Positions 35,281 through 44,609 of a stretch of DNA of 64,000 nucleotides are shown here, piece by piece. Within the stretch, counting starts at the first letter, position 1, and each line of letters starts with the position of its first letter. A program made the position numbers and the translations under genes. The DNA is from Planctomycetota bacterium (lineage in GTDB: Bacteria > Planctomycetota > Phycisphaerae > Phycisphaerales > UBA1924): the NCBI GenBank assembly GCA_018242605.1, contig JAFEBP010000002.1:39360-103359 (forward strand). Direction: 5' to 3'. Under the pieces are notes generated by a model. The model did not search any database. It was given only the letters and a program-made list of their open reading frames with translations, and was not told the DNA's origin.

Positions 35281-36489
35281 TTACGCCGTGTAGGCCACGA
35301 CGCCGCACGCGAGCGTGGCCCGCAGCCACCGATCGTCCCAGGAGTACAGCAGCGTCGAGAGCGGATCGGGCGAGTTCTGCCAGCGGGTGGTCGGACGGAT
35401 CACCAACAGATCGGCGTCGCGCGCCTGCTCCAGGCTACCGGTGTTGGTGAGCCCGATCGTCCGCGCGTTTCCTGATGTGATCTGCCACCACAGCCCCGCG
35501 GCGTTGGGCACGGCGGCGCCCACCTGCTTCGCGGCATCGATCGCCGCGCGGGCCACGCGGACCATGCTCCGGTCCGGGCCGGCGCCCACATCGCTGCCGA
35601 AACAGGTCGCAACGCCCGCCGAAACGGCCTTGGCACGGGGCATGGACCCCGCGTCCAAAAACCGATTGGCCGTGGGGCAATGGGCGATCACGCCCCCTTT
35701 GCGCGCCAGCAGCGCCCGCTCTTGGTCGCTGAGCCAGATGCCGTGACCGAAAATCGTGCGGGGAGTCAGGAGCCCGCAGGCGTCGTAAATATCGGTGTAC
35801 GACCCGATCCCCGGGTGCAGTTGTTGCACCAGATCGCACTCGCGCCGGGTCTCCGACAGGTGTGTCTGAACGAGCCAGCCGCTCCGGGCGGCGAGCGTGC
35901 CCGCACCTTTCAGAAGAGTCTCTGAGCACGAGACCGCGAACCGGGGAGTGACGGCGGGGGCGATGCGGCCCTTGGGCTTGAGCGTCGACGCTTGCCCCAG
36001 CGCCGCCGACGCGGGCACCAGAAGTCCCGCGGGAGCGTGCTGATCCATCAGCACCTGACCGATGTGGCCGGCAAGCCCCAACTCCGCACAGGTGTTGATC
36101 GCCGCCTGGGCCGCGGCGTGATGGCTCGTGGCGTACGCGGCGATGCCGGTGGTGCCGAACGACAGCAGTTCCAAGGCAACGCGCCGCGACATCTCGGCGG
36201 CGTAATCGGTGTCGGCCCAGCGCATCTCGGCGGGGAAAATGGCTGTGTTCAGCCAATCGAGCAGTTCCAGGCCGTCGACACCGATCGAATCAAACTGCGG
36301 CAGGTGCAGGTGCGTGTCAACGAACCCGGGTGAGATGATGCAGTCCTCACCGCCAAAGTCGGGCTTGGGATGAATCGTGCCCTGCTGAATCCGGGCGATG
36401 CGACCGCCCTCCACGAAGATCACGCCGGGGGTAAGCCGCAGGCTCTCGGCGGAATCAGGCACAAGGAGTTGGCCGGTGAGCGTCAGCAT
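35281..36489 (-). CDS. guaD: Guanine deaminase
   Basis: Hydrolyses guanine to xanthine and ammonia in purine salvage or catabolism. The 402-residue amidohydrolase has the zinc site GFVDTHLHLPQ, the aromatic substrate block RFAVSCS (usually TPRF), the second and third ligands in QTHLSE and FGHGIWLS, and the catalytic aspartate in FGSDVGAG. These four blocks distinguish guanine deaminases from related deaminases. The start at 36489 (ATG) is preferred to a GTG five codons upstream. No purine operon is visible. Confidence 0.88.
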   Translation of the reverse strand: MLTLTGQLLVPDSAESLRLTPGVIFVEGGRIARIQQGTIHPKPDFGGEDCIISPGFVDTHLHLPQFDSIGVDGLELLDWLNTAIFPAEMRWADTDYAAEMSRRVALELLSFGTTGIAAYATSHHAAAQAAINTCAELGLAGHIGQVLMDQHAPAGLLVPASAALGQASTLKPKGRIAPAVTPRFAVSCSETLLKGAGTLAARSGWLVQTHLSETRRECDLVQQLHPGIGSYTDIYDACGLLTPRTIFGHGIWLSDQERALLARKGGVIAHCPTANRFLDAGSMPRAKAVSAGVATCFGSDVGAGPDRSMVRVARAAIDAAKQVGAAVPNAAGLWWQITSGNARTIGLTNTGSLEQARDADLLVIRPTTRWQNSPDPLSTLLYSWDDRWLRATLACGVVAYTA

Positions 36490-36691
36490 GATGCGGCCCG
36501 TCACGAATCCGGTCCGGTGATCTGGTGTGCAGCGTAGGAGTCGGGCGCGGTGGCAACTCGGGAAAGAACCGGGTTGGGCAGGCGGAACTTTGCCCGATCG
36601 ACGTGGATTGGCTCGCGCAGAGGCGCTACGACGCGATCACCTCAGCGATCCCGGTCAAAGCACGGTTTCATCGGGTGCGAGTTGGGCCTGA

Positions 36692-36958
36692 TCAGCCCTT
36701 GTTTTTGTAGTAATCCAGGTTGACCTGGACGTACTTGTTCCATTCCACGGGCACATCTTCCTGCTGGAAAATAGCCTTCACGGGGCACTCATCGACGCAC
36801 AGGGCGCAGTCGATGCACGTGTCAGGATCGATGTACAACTGCTCCGCCGTCGCATAGTCCGGCTCGTTCTTGGTCGGGTGGATGCAGTCGACGGGGCAGA
36901 CCTGGACACAGGCGGTGTCTTTCGTGCCCAGGCAGGGTTCTGTGATCACGTGAGGCAT
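36692..36958 (-). CDS. 7Fe ferredoxin (FdxA type)
   Basis: An 88-residue cytoplasmic electron carrier. The cysteine pattern is Cys9-x7-Cys17-x3-Cys21-x3-Cys25 and Cys48-x2-Cys51-x2-Cys54-x3-Cys58-Pro. In the 7Fe family Cys9, Cys17 and Cys58 bind a 3Fe-4S cluster and Cys21, Cys48, Cys51 and Cys54 bind a 4Fe-4S cluster, with Cys25 free. The block PDTCIDCALCVDECPVKAIF is diagnostic. The partner is unknown. Divergent from the aquaporin gene across 184 bases. Confidence 0.9.
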   Translation of the reverse strand: MPHVITEPCLGTKDTACVQVCPVDCIHPTKNEPDYATAEQLYIDPDTCIDCALCVDECPVKAIFQQEDVPVEWNKYVQVNLDYYKNKG

Positions 36959-37142
36959 GGGTCGGGATAGTACGCGAATGACCCACCGGCGGCGCGTCAA
37001 CGGCATCCGCTCTTGACCCCATTCTGCGTGCCGGGCCACCGTCCGGCGCAGGGCACGCACGCCAAACAAGTCCCTGCAAACGGGCCACGCAACGGCGGAC
37101 GCATCGGCGGCATCCAAGCCCCGCCGCCCGACGCGGCCCACC

Positions 37143-37997
37143 ATGGTCAACTCGCTGCAACTTCATTGGCCCGAGTACCTGATCGAGGGCGCGTTGCTGG
37201 GTATCTTCATGATCGCCGCGTGCGGGGCTACGGCGCTGTTCTTTCACGCGGGCTCGCCGCTGGCCAGGGCAATTCCGGACGTTGGTCGCCGGCGCGTGAT
37301 GGTCGGGATCCTGATGGGACTGACAGCGGTGGCTCTCATCTACTCGCCGTGGGGCCGGCGTTCCGGGGCGCACATGAACCCGGCAACGACGCTGACGTTC
37401 CTGGCGCTGGGCAAGGTCGCTCCCTGGGACGCGGCGGGGTATGTCGTGTTTCAGTTCATCGGCGGGGCCCTCGGCGTGCTGATCGCCCGGGCGGTCTTCG
37501 GCAGGCCGGTGAGCGCGGTGCGCTTCGCGGCCACCACGCCCGGGCGCTGGGGGATTCTCCCGGCGTTCCTCGGCGAGTTCGCCATCGCCTTCGGGATGAT
37601 GGTCATGGTGCTCGCGAGCAGCAATCATGTAAGCACCGCCCCGTACACCGGGGTGTTCGCGGGGGCGCTGGTGGCCTTCTACATCGCGGTTGAAGCGCCG
37701 CTCTCAGGCATGAGCATGAACCCGGCCCGCACACTGGCCTCGGCGCTGCCGGCCCGCGCGTTCCGCGGCGTGTGGGTCTACTTCACGGCCCCTCCGATGG
37801 CCATGCTCGTTTCGGCGGGGCTGTACGTTGCTGTCGCGGGCGCACACGGCGTGTACTGCGCCAAGATGTGCCATCAAGGCAACGCCCGCTGCATCTTTCA
37901 TTGCAACGAACCGGACATGTTGAACGCGACACGTGCCGCGCGGGGCGGCATCCAAACTCGGCACGACGGCGCACCTCGCTCGCCTCGTTCGCCCTGA
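37143..37997 (+). CDS. Aquaporin/glycerol-facilitator family channel with Cys-rich tail
   Basis: A 284-residue MIP-family channel for water or small uncharged solutes. Six membrane segments and the two pore loops are visible: HMNPATT (Asn79-Pro-Ala81) and SMNPART (Asn193-Pro-Ala195). After the last helix an unusual tail carries Cys239, Cys243, Cys250 and Cys254 (Cx3C-x6-Cx3C), which could bind metal. It is the first gene of an eight-gene co-directional run; the GMC oxidoreductase starts 57 bases later. Short selectivity-filter residues cannot be read with confidence. Confidence 0.85.
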   Translation: MVNSLQLHWPEYLIEGALLGIFMIAACGATALFFHAGSPLARAIPDVGRRRVMVGILMGLTAVALIYSPWGRRSGAHMNPATTLTFLALGKVAPWDAAGYVVFQFIGGALGVLIARAVFGRPVSAVRFAATTPGRWGILPAFLGEFAIAFGMMVMVLASSNHVSTAPYTGVFAGALVAFYIAVEAPLSGMSMNPARTLASALPARAFRGVWVYFTAPPMAMLVSAGLYVAVAGAHGVYCAKMCHQGNARCIFHCNEPDMLNATRAARGGIQTRHDGAPRSPRSP

Positions 37998-38054
37998 GCA
38001 CAGCCGATTCTCTCGATCACACAAGGACGCGCACGCGTCCGGAAGGGACCGCAC

Positions 38055-39662
38055 GTGTCCATAGTTCACGATACAGACCCCGAGTTCGACGTCATCATCA
38101 TCGGCACCGGCGCGGGCGGAGGAACGCTCGCCCACGCCCTGGCGCCCACGGGGGCCCGCATCCTCATGCTCGAACGCGGCGAGTTGCTCCCTCGCGAGCG
38201 GGAAAACTGGGACGAGAAGGCGGTCTTTGAGCAGAAGCGATATCTGGCCAAGGAGACTTGGTACGACAGGGACGACCGCTCCTTTGAACCCTACACACAC
38301 TACTGGGTCGGAGGCAACACCAAGGTGTACGGCGCTGCGCTGCTGCGGATGCGTGAGGATGACTTCGGCGAGGTGAGGCACGTCGGCGGCATGTCGCCCG
38401 CGTGGCCGATCTCGTACCGCGATCTGGAGCCCTACTACACGCGTGCCGAACGGCTGTACACCGTGCACGGAGCACGCGGCTCTGACCCGTGCGAACCGCC
38501 CGCGAGCGAGCCGTTCCCGCACCCGGCTGTTGAGCCTGAACCGCGCATCAAGGAACTTTTCGACGATCTGAGGGCACAGGGCCTTCGGCCGTTCCCGATC
38601 CCGCTGGGTGTTCGGCCCAACCACTCCGAGCGAGGCGCCGCGCCGTACCGCTTAAGCAACTTCGACGGGTACCCGGACCTGACGCAGGTGAAAGCCGATG
38701 CCCATGTCGTGGGCGTGCAGTCGGCACTGCGGCGGCGCGAGGTCTCGCTGTTGACGAGCGCGTACGCCGAGCGATTGGAAACCGACAGCACCGGGCGCCT
38801 TGTGACCGGCGTGGTGGTCCGCCGCGGCGGCCAAACCACCACGCTGCGGGCCGGCATCGTGGTGGTGGCGTGCGGAGCCATCAACTCCGCCGCGCTGCTG
38901 CTGCGGTCGGCGGGGCCGCGCCACCCGAACGGGCTCGCCAACTCCTCGGGGATGGTCGGACGCCACTACATGACGCACCAGAACGGCTGCTTCGTGGCAG
39001 TGATGCAGGAGGAGAACCCATCGCAGTTCCAGAAGCACTTCGGGCTCACGGACTTCTACCGCGCATCGAGCGAAGCTCCGTTCCCGCTTGGAACGATCCA
39101 GCTTATGGGCAAGCCGGACCGAGGTACGCTGGCGTGGCTGCGCGGCAGCCAACTCCCCGGCGTGCCCCTTGACGACATCGCCGGCCGCACCATCGACTTC
39201 TTCCTGACCGCGGAAGACCTGCCCGACCCGGACAACCGCATCACGCTGCGAACCGATGGTTCGATCCGCGTGTCGTACACCCCCAACAACACGCAGGCGT
39301 ACGACCGGTTGCACGACACGCTCGTTCGAATCCTCACGCGCGTGGAGCACGCTCGGGGACGCAGTCAGCCGGTGTTCCTGACCTCGCGGCTGGGCGTGAG
39401 CGGGGTGAGCCACCAGTGCGGCACGCTGCGATTCGGCATGGACCCGTCGACCAGCGTGCTGGACGTCGACTGCAAAGCGCACGACCTGGACAACCTGTAC
39501 GTCGCGGATTCCTCGTTCTTCCCTTCGAGCAGCGCGGTGAACCCTTCACTCACGATCATGGCCAACGCGTTGCGTCTGGGCGAGCATTTGTCGCGCCGGC
39601 TCGGAGGCACGCCGACGGTCGAGTCACGGTCGTTCGCGGTGCAGCGGGGGGTGCTGGCATGA
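38055..39662 (+). CDS. GMC-family FAD oxidoreductase
   Basis: A 535-residue flavoprotein that oxidises sugars or alcohols. The ADP-binding motif IIIGTGAGGGTLAHALAPTGARILMLERG is at residues about 15-43, WVGGNTKVYGAALLRMREDDF is the second FAD block, and the C-terminal active-site blocks are SHQCGTLRFG and SSAVNPSLTIMANALR, giving the catalytic His and Asn. No signal peptide or c-type heme is seen, so a separate acceptor is needed. GTG start with GAAGGGA upstream. Its stop overlaps the ATG of the VOC gene (ATGA). Within the cluster it would be the dehydrogenase acting on released sugar. Confidence 0.85.
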   Translation: MSIVHDTDPEFDVIIIGTGAGGGTLAHALAPTGARILMLERGELLPRERENWDEKAVFEQKRYLAKETWYDRDDRSFEPYTHYWVGGNTKVYGAALLRMREDDFGEVRHVGGMSPAWPISYRDLEPYYTRAERLYTVHGARGSDPCEPPASEPFPHPAVEPEPRIKELFDDLRAQGLRPFPIPLGVRPNHSERGAAPYRLSNFDGYPDLTQVKADAHVVGVQSALRRREVSLLTSAYAERLETDSTGRLVTGVVVRRGGQTTTLRAGIVVVACGAINSAALLLRSAGPRHPNGLANSSGMVGRHYMTHQNGCFVAVMQEENPSQFQKHFGLTDFYRASSEAPFPLGTIQLMGKPDRGTLAWLRGSQLPGVPLDDIAGRTIDFFLTAEDLPDPDNRITLRTDGSIRVSYTPNNTQAYDRLHDTLVRILTRVEHARGRSQPVFLTSRLGVSGVSHQCGTLRFGMDPSTSVLDVDCKAHDLDNLYVADSSFFPSSSAVNPSLTIMANALRLGEHLSRRLGGTPTVESRSFAVQRGVLA

Positions 39663-40708
39663 ACCGACTCCAAGCAAAAATACGATTCCCCGTACTCCTC
39701 GCGGCGCTGATCAATGCCCCCGCCGTGGCCACGGCCGTAGATCCGCCTTCCCCCGCCGGCCCAACACCGGCGGTTCAAGCGGTGAGCGCCATCGGGATCA
39801 CCGTAGGTGATCTGGATCGCGCTTTGGATTTCTACAAGGACACACTGACGTTCGAACTGACGGAACAGACGGAAGTCACGGGCGAGAGCGTGGAGCGCCT
39901 CAGCGGAGTCTTCGGCGCCCGCTGTCGCGTAGCGCATCTGCGGCTGGGCGAAGATCGGATCGAACTCACGCAGTTCCTCGCGCCGGAGGGCAAGGCCTTG
40001 CCCGCCGATTCCAGGAGCAACGACCGCTGGTTCCAGCACTTCGCCATTGTCGTTTCGGACATGGACAAGGCGTACGAACATCTGCGCGCCCGGCGCGTGC
40101 GGCACGCCTCGTCGGGCCCGCAGACGTTGCCGGCGTGGAACCCCAACGCCGGGGGCATCTCCGCTTTCTACTTCAAGGACCCCGACGGGCACGCGCTGGA
40201 GATCATCCACTTCCCGCCCGGCAAGGGCGACCCCAAGTGGCAGACCGGTGCGCCGCGGCTCTTCCTGGGCATTGATCACACCGCCATCGTCGTCGCGGAC
40301 ACCGATCGCAGCATCGCGTTCTACTCGGGCGTGCTGGGCATGCACGTGGCCGGGGCCAGCGAGAACTACGGCACCGAGCAGGAGCACCTCAACAACGTCT
40401 TCGGTGCCCGGCTTCGCATCACCGCTCTGCGGGCGCCGCACGGGCCGGGCGTGGAACTGCTCGAGTACCTCTCGCCCACGGACGGCCGCGACTACCCCGC
40501 CGATGCTCACACCAACGACCTGATCCACTGGCACACCATGTTCATCGGGCCAAACCTGACCGCCGCGGCGACGCGCCTGACGCGTGAACACGCCGCATGG
40601 GTTTCGCCCGGCGTCGTCGCCGATGCCGGGGACAACAAGACCGCGGCGGTGCACATCAAGGACCCCGACGGGCACGCGGTGATCATCAGCGGCCCGCGAG
40701 AACACTGA
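39659..40708 (+). CDS. Exported protein with two VOC (glyoxalase-fold) domains
   Basis: A 349-residue protein with a signal peptide (MNRLQAKIRFPVLLAALINAPAVATA). Four beta-alpha-beta3 modules make two VOC domains: residues about 40-200 (IGITVGDLDRALDFYKDTL; HFAIVVSDMDKAYEHL; FYFKDPDGHALEIIHF) and 205-345 (IDHTAIVVADTDRSIAFYSGVLGM; HTMFIGPNLTAAATRL; VHIKDPDGHAVIIS). The second has plausible metal ligands (His, Glu, His); the first lacks the initial His. Glyoxalase, dioxygenase or isomerase activity is possible. The ATG overlaps the stop of the GMC gene, so the two are translationally coupled. Confidence 0.8.
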   Translation: MNRLQAKIRFPVLLAALINAPAVATAVDPPSPAGPTPAVQAVSAIGITVGDLDRALDFYKDTLTFELTEQTEVTGESVERLSGVFGARCRVAHLRLGEDRIELTQFLAPEGKALPADSRSNDRWFQHFAIVVSDMDKAYEHLRARRVRHASSGPQTLPAWNPNAGGISAFYFKDPDGHALEIIHFPPGKGDPKWQTGAPRLFLGIDHTAIVVADTDRSIAFYSGVLGMHVAGASENYGTEQEHLNNVFGARLRITALRAPHGPGVELLEYLSPTDGRDYPADAHTNDLIHWHTMFIGPNLTAAATRLTREHAAWVSPGVVADAGDNKTAAVHIKDPDGHAVIISGPREH

Positions 40709-40797
40709 GACACGCCAGGCGGCGAACGGCATCCAAGTTTCGCCTCGAGCAGCGTGCGCCCGCTGCACCCCATCGCAACCAATCAGGGAGATTTCAC

Positions 40798-41232
40798 ATG
40801 CAATGCCCGGTCAACCGCCGCGCCGCGGCGGTCTCATGGACGCTTCAACTGCTCGTCGCCGCGATCCTCTTCCAAACGCTCTTCTTCAAATTTACGGGCG
40901 CGGAGGAGTCCAGGTACATCTTCCGCACACTGGGCCTAGAGCCCTGGGGCCGCATCGCTTCGGGCGTGGCGGAACTGGTCGCGGTGATTCTGCTGCTCAC
41001 GCCGCGCGCGGTGGAGTACGGCGCAGGCCTGGCGCTGGGCGTCATTTCCGGTGCGATCGTGAGCCACCTGACGCGCCTGGGGATTGTCGTGCAGAACGAC
41101 GGCGGCCTGCTCTTTGGCCTCGCGCTCGTCGTCTTCCTCGGGTCGGCGGGGGTCTTGATGATCCGCCGCAAGCATCTCCCCATCATCGGCGGCTTGTTCA
41201 TGCCGCGGCACTCAGCCGCGGCGGCATCTTGA
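40798..41232 (+). CDS. DoxX-family membrane protein
   Basis: A 144-residue inner-membrane protein with four hydrophobic helices (QLLVAAILFQTLFFKFTGA, IASGVAELVAVILLLTP, GAGLALGVISGAIVSHLTRLGIV, LLFGLALVVFLGSAGVLMI) in the DoxX/SURF4-like order. The helix with FFKFTGAEES and the GVAELVAVILLL block are typical. DoxX proteins are linked to redox metabolism as partners of oxidoreductases. GGAG lies eight bases before the ATG. Position between VOC and glucosidase genes fits an oxidoreductase-associated role. Confidence 0.8.
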   Translation: MQCPVNRRAAAVSWTLQLLVAAILFQTLFFKFTGAEESRYIFRTLGLEPWGRIASGVAELVAVILLLTPRAVEYGAGLALGVISGAIVSHLTRLGIVVQNDGGLLFGLALVVFLGSAGVLMIRRKHLPIIGGLFMPRHSAAAAS

Positions 41233-41252
41233 ACCCTCCCACACCAACCACC

Positions 41253-43937
41253 ATGAACTCCACCATTCGCTCTCGACCCATCACCACCGCCGCGACCACG
41301 ACCGACGCCGAAACGCTTCGGCTGGCCGAAGCCGACGTCCGCACGCACAACTGGCGGCGGTGGGGGCCGTACCTCTCCGACCGACAGTGGGGCACCGTGC
41401 GCGAGGACTACTCGGAGCACGGGGACTGCTGGAACTACTTCCCCCACGACCACGCCCGCAGCCGCGCGTACCGCTGGGGGGAGGACGGCCTGCTGGGCAT
41501 CTGCGACGACGACGCGAATCTCTGCTTCTCGCTCGCCCTGTGGAACGGGCGCGACCCGATTCTCAAGGAACGTCTGTTCGGGCTCACCGGGCCCGAGGGC
41601 AACCACGGCGAGGACGTGAAGGAGCACTACTTTCACCTGGACTGCACGCCCACGCACTCGTACATGAAAGCGCTGTACAAGTACCCGCAGAGCGAGTTCC
41701 CCTACACGCGGCTTGTGGAAGAGAACCGGCGCGCCGGCCGCGATCAGCGCGAGTTCGAGCTCAGCGACACGGGCATCTTTGACGGCGACCGGTATTTCGA
41801 CGTCTTGGTGGAATACGCCAAGGCGTCGCCCGACGACATCCTCATCCGCATCACTATCGCCAACCGCGGACCGGCCGCGGCGACGATCCACGCGCTGCCC
41901 ACGCTCTGGTTCCGCAACACCTGGTCGTGGAACCCCGGCTCGCGGCTTCCAACGCTGCACGCCGATGGGCCGGCTGCGATCGCCGCGGCTCACCCGGACC
42001 TGGGCCAATACCTACTGAGCATCGACGCGGGACCGGACGGCTCGCCGCCCAAACTGTTGTTCACGGAGAATGAGCACAATGCGCAACGGCTGTGGGGAGC
42101 GCCGAACGCGACGCCGTTCGTAAAGGACGCGTTTCACGAGCGAGTGATCCACGGTCACGAGGCGGCGGTGAATCCAGAACAGACCGGCACCAAGGCCGCG
42201 GCGTGGTTCGCGCTGGAAGTCCCCGCCGGCGAGTCTGTCACGCTGCGACTGCGCCTGCGCTCCGCCGACGCCGCGGCGACGCCCGGCTTCGGACACAACT
42301 TCGACCGCGTGTTCGGCGAGCGTGTGCGCGAGGCCGACGCGTTCTACAACGCCCCGCCCAGAAACCACGCGGCACTCACGCCGCACGAGCGGACAGTGGC
42401 GCGTCAGGCGGCGGCGGGGCTGCTGTGGAGCAAGCAGTTCTACCACGTGGACATCAACCCCTGGCTCGACGGCGACCCGGGTCAGCCCGCGCCCGCGCCG
42501 TCTCGCAAGCGGGGCCGCAACACCGACTGGCGGCACCTGAACAACCGCGACATCATCTCGATGCCGGACAAGTGGGAGTACCCGTGGTACGCAGCGTGGG
42601 ACCTGGCGTTCCAGACCATCCCGCTCGCGCACCTGGACCCCGCGTTCGCTAAGGACCAGTTGGTGCTCATGCTGCGCGAGTGGTACATGCACCCCAACGG
42701 GCAGATCCCCGCGTACGAGTTCGCCTTCGGCGATGTGAACCCTCCCGTGCACGCGTGGGCGGTGTGGCGCGTGTACAAGATGACGGGCGTCAAGGGCGGG
42801 CGGGACCGGCAGTTCCTGGCCCGGTGCTTCCAGAAGCTGCTGCTCAACTTCAACTGGTGGGTCAACCGCAAGGACCCCAGCGGTCGCAACCTCTTCTCCG
42901 GCGGCTTCCTGGGACTGGACAACATCGGCGTCTTCGACCGATCGCGGCCGCTGCCCACCGGCGGCCACCTGGAGCAGGCGGACGGCACGGCGTGGATGGC
43001 GTTCTATTGCGGCACGATGCTCAGCATGGCGCTGGAACTCGCGGCGGACGATGCTGCGTACGAGGACATGGCCACCAAGTTCTTCGAGCACTTCATCGCG
43101 ATCACCGACGCGATCAACACCTTCGGCGGGCGCGGGCTGTGGGACGAGGACGACGGCTTCTACTACGACCAGCTCCGCACGGGCGAAGAGTCCACCCCTC
43201 TGCGCGTCCGGTCGCTGGTGGGTCTGGTTCCGATGCTGGCGGTAGAAGTGCTCGAGTCCGACACGATCGACAGGCTGCCGGACTTTAGGGCTCGCATGGA
43301 GTGGTTCCTGCGCAACCGGGCCGACATCGCCTGGCACGCCACCTGCGCGTGCGCCCACGCGGGCAAGGAGGGCCCGGCGCACCGGTTGATGGCGATCCCC
43401 ACGCGCGAGCGGCTGGAGAAATTGGTAACGCGCCTGATGGATGAGCGCGAGTTCCTCTCTCCGTACGGCGTGCGCTCGCTCAGCAAGCACCACGAGGCGA
43501 ACCCGTACGTGTTCCGCGTGGGCGGCGAGGAGTTCCGCGTGGACTACGCGCCGGGCGAATCCACCTCGGGTCTGTTCGGCGGCAACTCCAACTGGCGAGG
43601 GCCGATCTGGTTTCCGCTCAACTTCCTGATCGTGGAAGCCCTGGAGCGTTACCACCATTACTACGGCGATTCGCTCACCGTCCCCGGGCCGCGGGGCGAC
43701 CGCATCACGCTCGCGCGGGCGGCGAGGGAGATCCGTTCGCGCTTGCGCCGGCTCTTCCTTCCGGACTCTTCGGGGCACCGCCCGTGCCACGGCGGGGAGC
43801 CGCGGTTCGGGAACGACCCATACTGGAACAACCTGGTGTATTTCCACGAGCACTTCCACGCCGACACCGGGCGGGGCCTCGGCGCCACGCACCAGACGGG
43901 CTGGACGGCGCTGGTGCTGCAGATGCTGGGCGTGTGA
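41253..43937 (+). CDS. GH63/MGH1-like glycoside hydrolase (glucosidase)
   Basis: An 894-residue protein without a signal peptide. After an N-terminal beta domain (LCFSLALWNGRDPILKERLFGLTGPEGNHGED...), the (alpha/alpha)6 barrel begins near residue 390 and shows MPDKWEYPWYAAWDLAFQTIPLAHLDPAFAKDQL, the stretch FSGGFLGLDNIGVFDRS and the late GGNSNWRGPIWFPLNFLIVEAL. The last matches the catalytic-base region of GH63/MGH1-type enzymes such as mannosylglycerate or glucosylglycerate hydrolases. Bacterial homologues of this size are usually annotated glucosidase. Start: ATG at 41253; a TTG eight codons earlier is possible. No ribosome-binding site is evident. Confidence 0.85.
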   Translation: MNSTIRSRPITTAATTTDAETLRLAEADVRTHNWRRWGPYLSDRQWGTVREDYSEHGDCWNYFPHDHARSRAYRWGEDGLLGICDDDANLCFSLALWNGRDPILKERLFGLTGPEGNHGEDVKEHYFHLDCTPTHSYMKALYKYPQSEFPYTRLVEENRRAGRDQREFELSDTGIFDGDRYFDVLVEYAKASPDDILIRITIANRGPAAATIHALPTLWFRNTWSWNPGSRLPTLHADGPAAIAAAHPDLGQYLLSIDAGPDGSPPKLLFTENEHNAQRLWGAPNATPFVKDAFHERVIHGHEAAVNPEQTGTKAAAWFALEVPAGESVTLRLRLRSADAAATPGFGHNFDRVFGERVREADAFYNAPPRNHAALTPHERTVARQAAAGLLWSKQFYHVDINPWLDGDPGQPAPAPSRKRGRNTDWRHLNNRDIISMPDKWEYPWYAAWDLAFQTIPLAHLDPAFAKDQLVLMLREWYMHPNGQIPAYEFAFGDVNPPVHAWAVWRVYKMTGVKGGRDRQFLARCFQKLLLNFNWWVNRKDPSGRNLFSGGFLGLDNIGVFDRSRPLPTGGHLEQADGTAWMAFYCGTMLSMALELAADDAAYEDMATKFFEHFIAITDAINTFGGRGLWDEDDGFYYDQLRTGEESTPLRVRSLVGLVPMLAVEVLESDTIDRLPDFRARMEWFLRNRADIAWHATCACAHAGKEGPAHRLMAIPTRERLEKLVTRLMDEREFLSPYGVRSLSKHHEANPYVFRVGGEEFRVDYAPGESTSGLFGGNSNWRGPIWFPLNFLIVEALERYHHYYGDSLTVPGPRGDRITLARAAREIRSRLRRLFLPDSSGHRPCHGGEPRFGNDPYWNNLVYFHEHFHADTGRGLGATHQTGWTALVLQMLGV

Positions 43938-44000
43938 ACTCCTCAGTTTCCGGCGCTCTGTCCGCAACCCGTGTTCACGCGCAGCATCGGACCGGTCACC

Positions 44001-44546
44001 ATGACACACTCTCTCAACCGCACTCTGATCTTCTCGCTCATCGCCCTTTCCGGCATGGGAATGTTCGCGGCCAACGGGGCGTTCCTGCCGGGCCCCGCCG
44101 CGGCGCGAACGCACGCCGACACCGCCACGATCGGCGTGAAGCACACGCTCACCCTCGAGGGCGCGAACCGCGCTATCGCCGCGGCGGCGGCGCTGGCCGC
44201 GCAGCGAGGCGCGGGCGGCGCCATCGCCGTGGTCGATGACGGCGGCAACCTGATCGCGCTGCAGCGCCTCGACGGCACGTTCGCGGCCGGCTCCAACGTC
44301 TCGATCGGCAAGGCCCGCACCGCGGCGCTGTTCAAAAAGCCCACCAAGGCGTTCGAGGACGCCATCCACGACGGTCGGGTCGCGCTCGCCGCGGTGCACG
44401 ACATGACCCCGCTGCAGGGCGGCGTCCCGATCATCCACGAAGGACAGGTCGTCGGCGGCATCGGCGTGAGCGGAGCTCACAGCCAGGCCGAGGACGAGGA
44501 GATCGCGTCGGCCGGTGCCACGGCGGTCTCGGAATCGTCCAAGTAA
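44001..44546 (+). CDS. GlcG/HbpS-family heme-binding-like protein, exported
   Basis: A 181-residue protein with a signal peptide (RTLIFSLIALSGMGMFAANGAFLPG). The domain has LEGANRAIAAAAALAAQRG, AIAVVDDGGNLIALQRLDGTFAAGSNVSIGKARTAALFKKPT, and the C-terminal signature GGVPIIHEGQVVGGIGVSGAHSQAEDEEIA of the GlcG/HbpS (DUF336) family. Members bind heme or aldehyde-type cofactors, and some act in redox signalling. Sits 63 bases before the tandem YHS gene in the same run. Heme binding is not certain from sequence. Confidence 0.83.
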   Translation: MTHSLNRTLIFSLIALSGMGMFAANGAFLPGPAAARTHADTATIGVKHTLTLEGANRAIAAAAALAAQRGAGGAIAVVDDGGNLIALQRLDGTFAAGSNVSIGKARTAALFKKPTKAFEDAIHDGRVALAAVHDMTPLQGGVPIIHEGQVVGGIGVSGAHSQAEDEEIASAGATAVSESSK

Positions 44547-44609
44547 ATCCTGATCCCCGGACACGTTCAACGGACCGCCGGACCCGGCGGCCCAATCGGA
44601 ATACTCCAC

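Noticed and set aside
38025..38040. GGACGC-GCAC-GCGTCC inverted repeat before the GMC gene as a terminator
   Set aside because: Short 6-bp stem without a T tract, within a 57-base intergenic gap; could equally be chance in GC-rich sequence.
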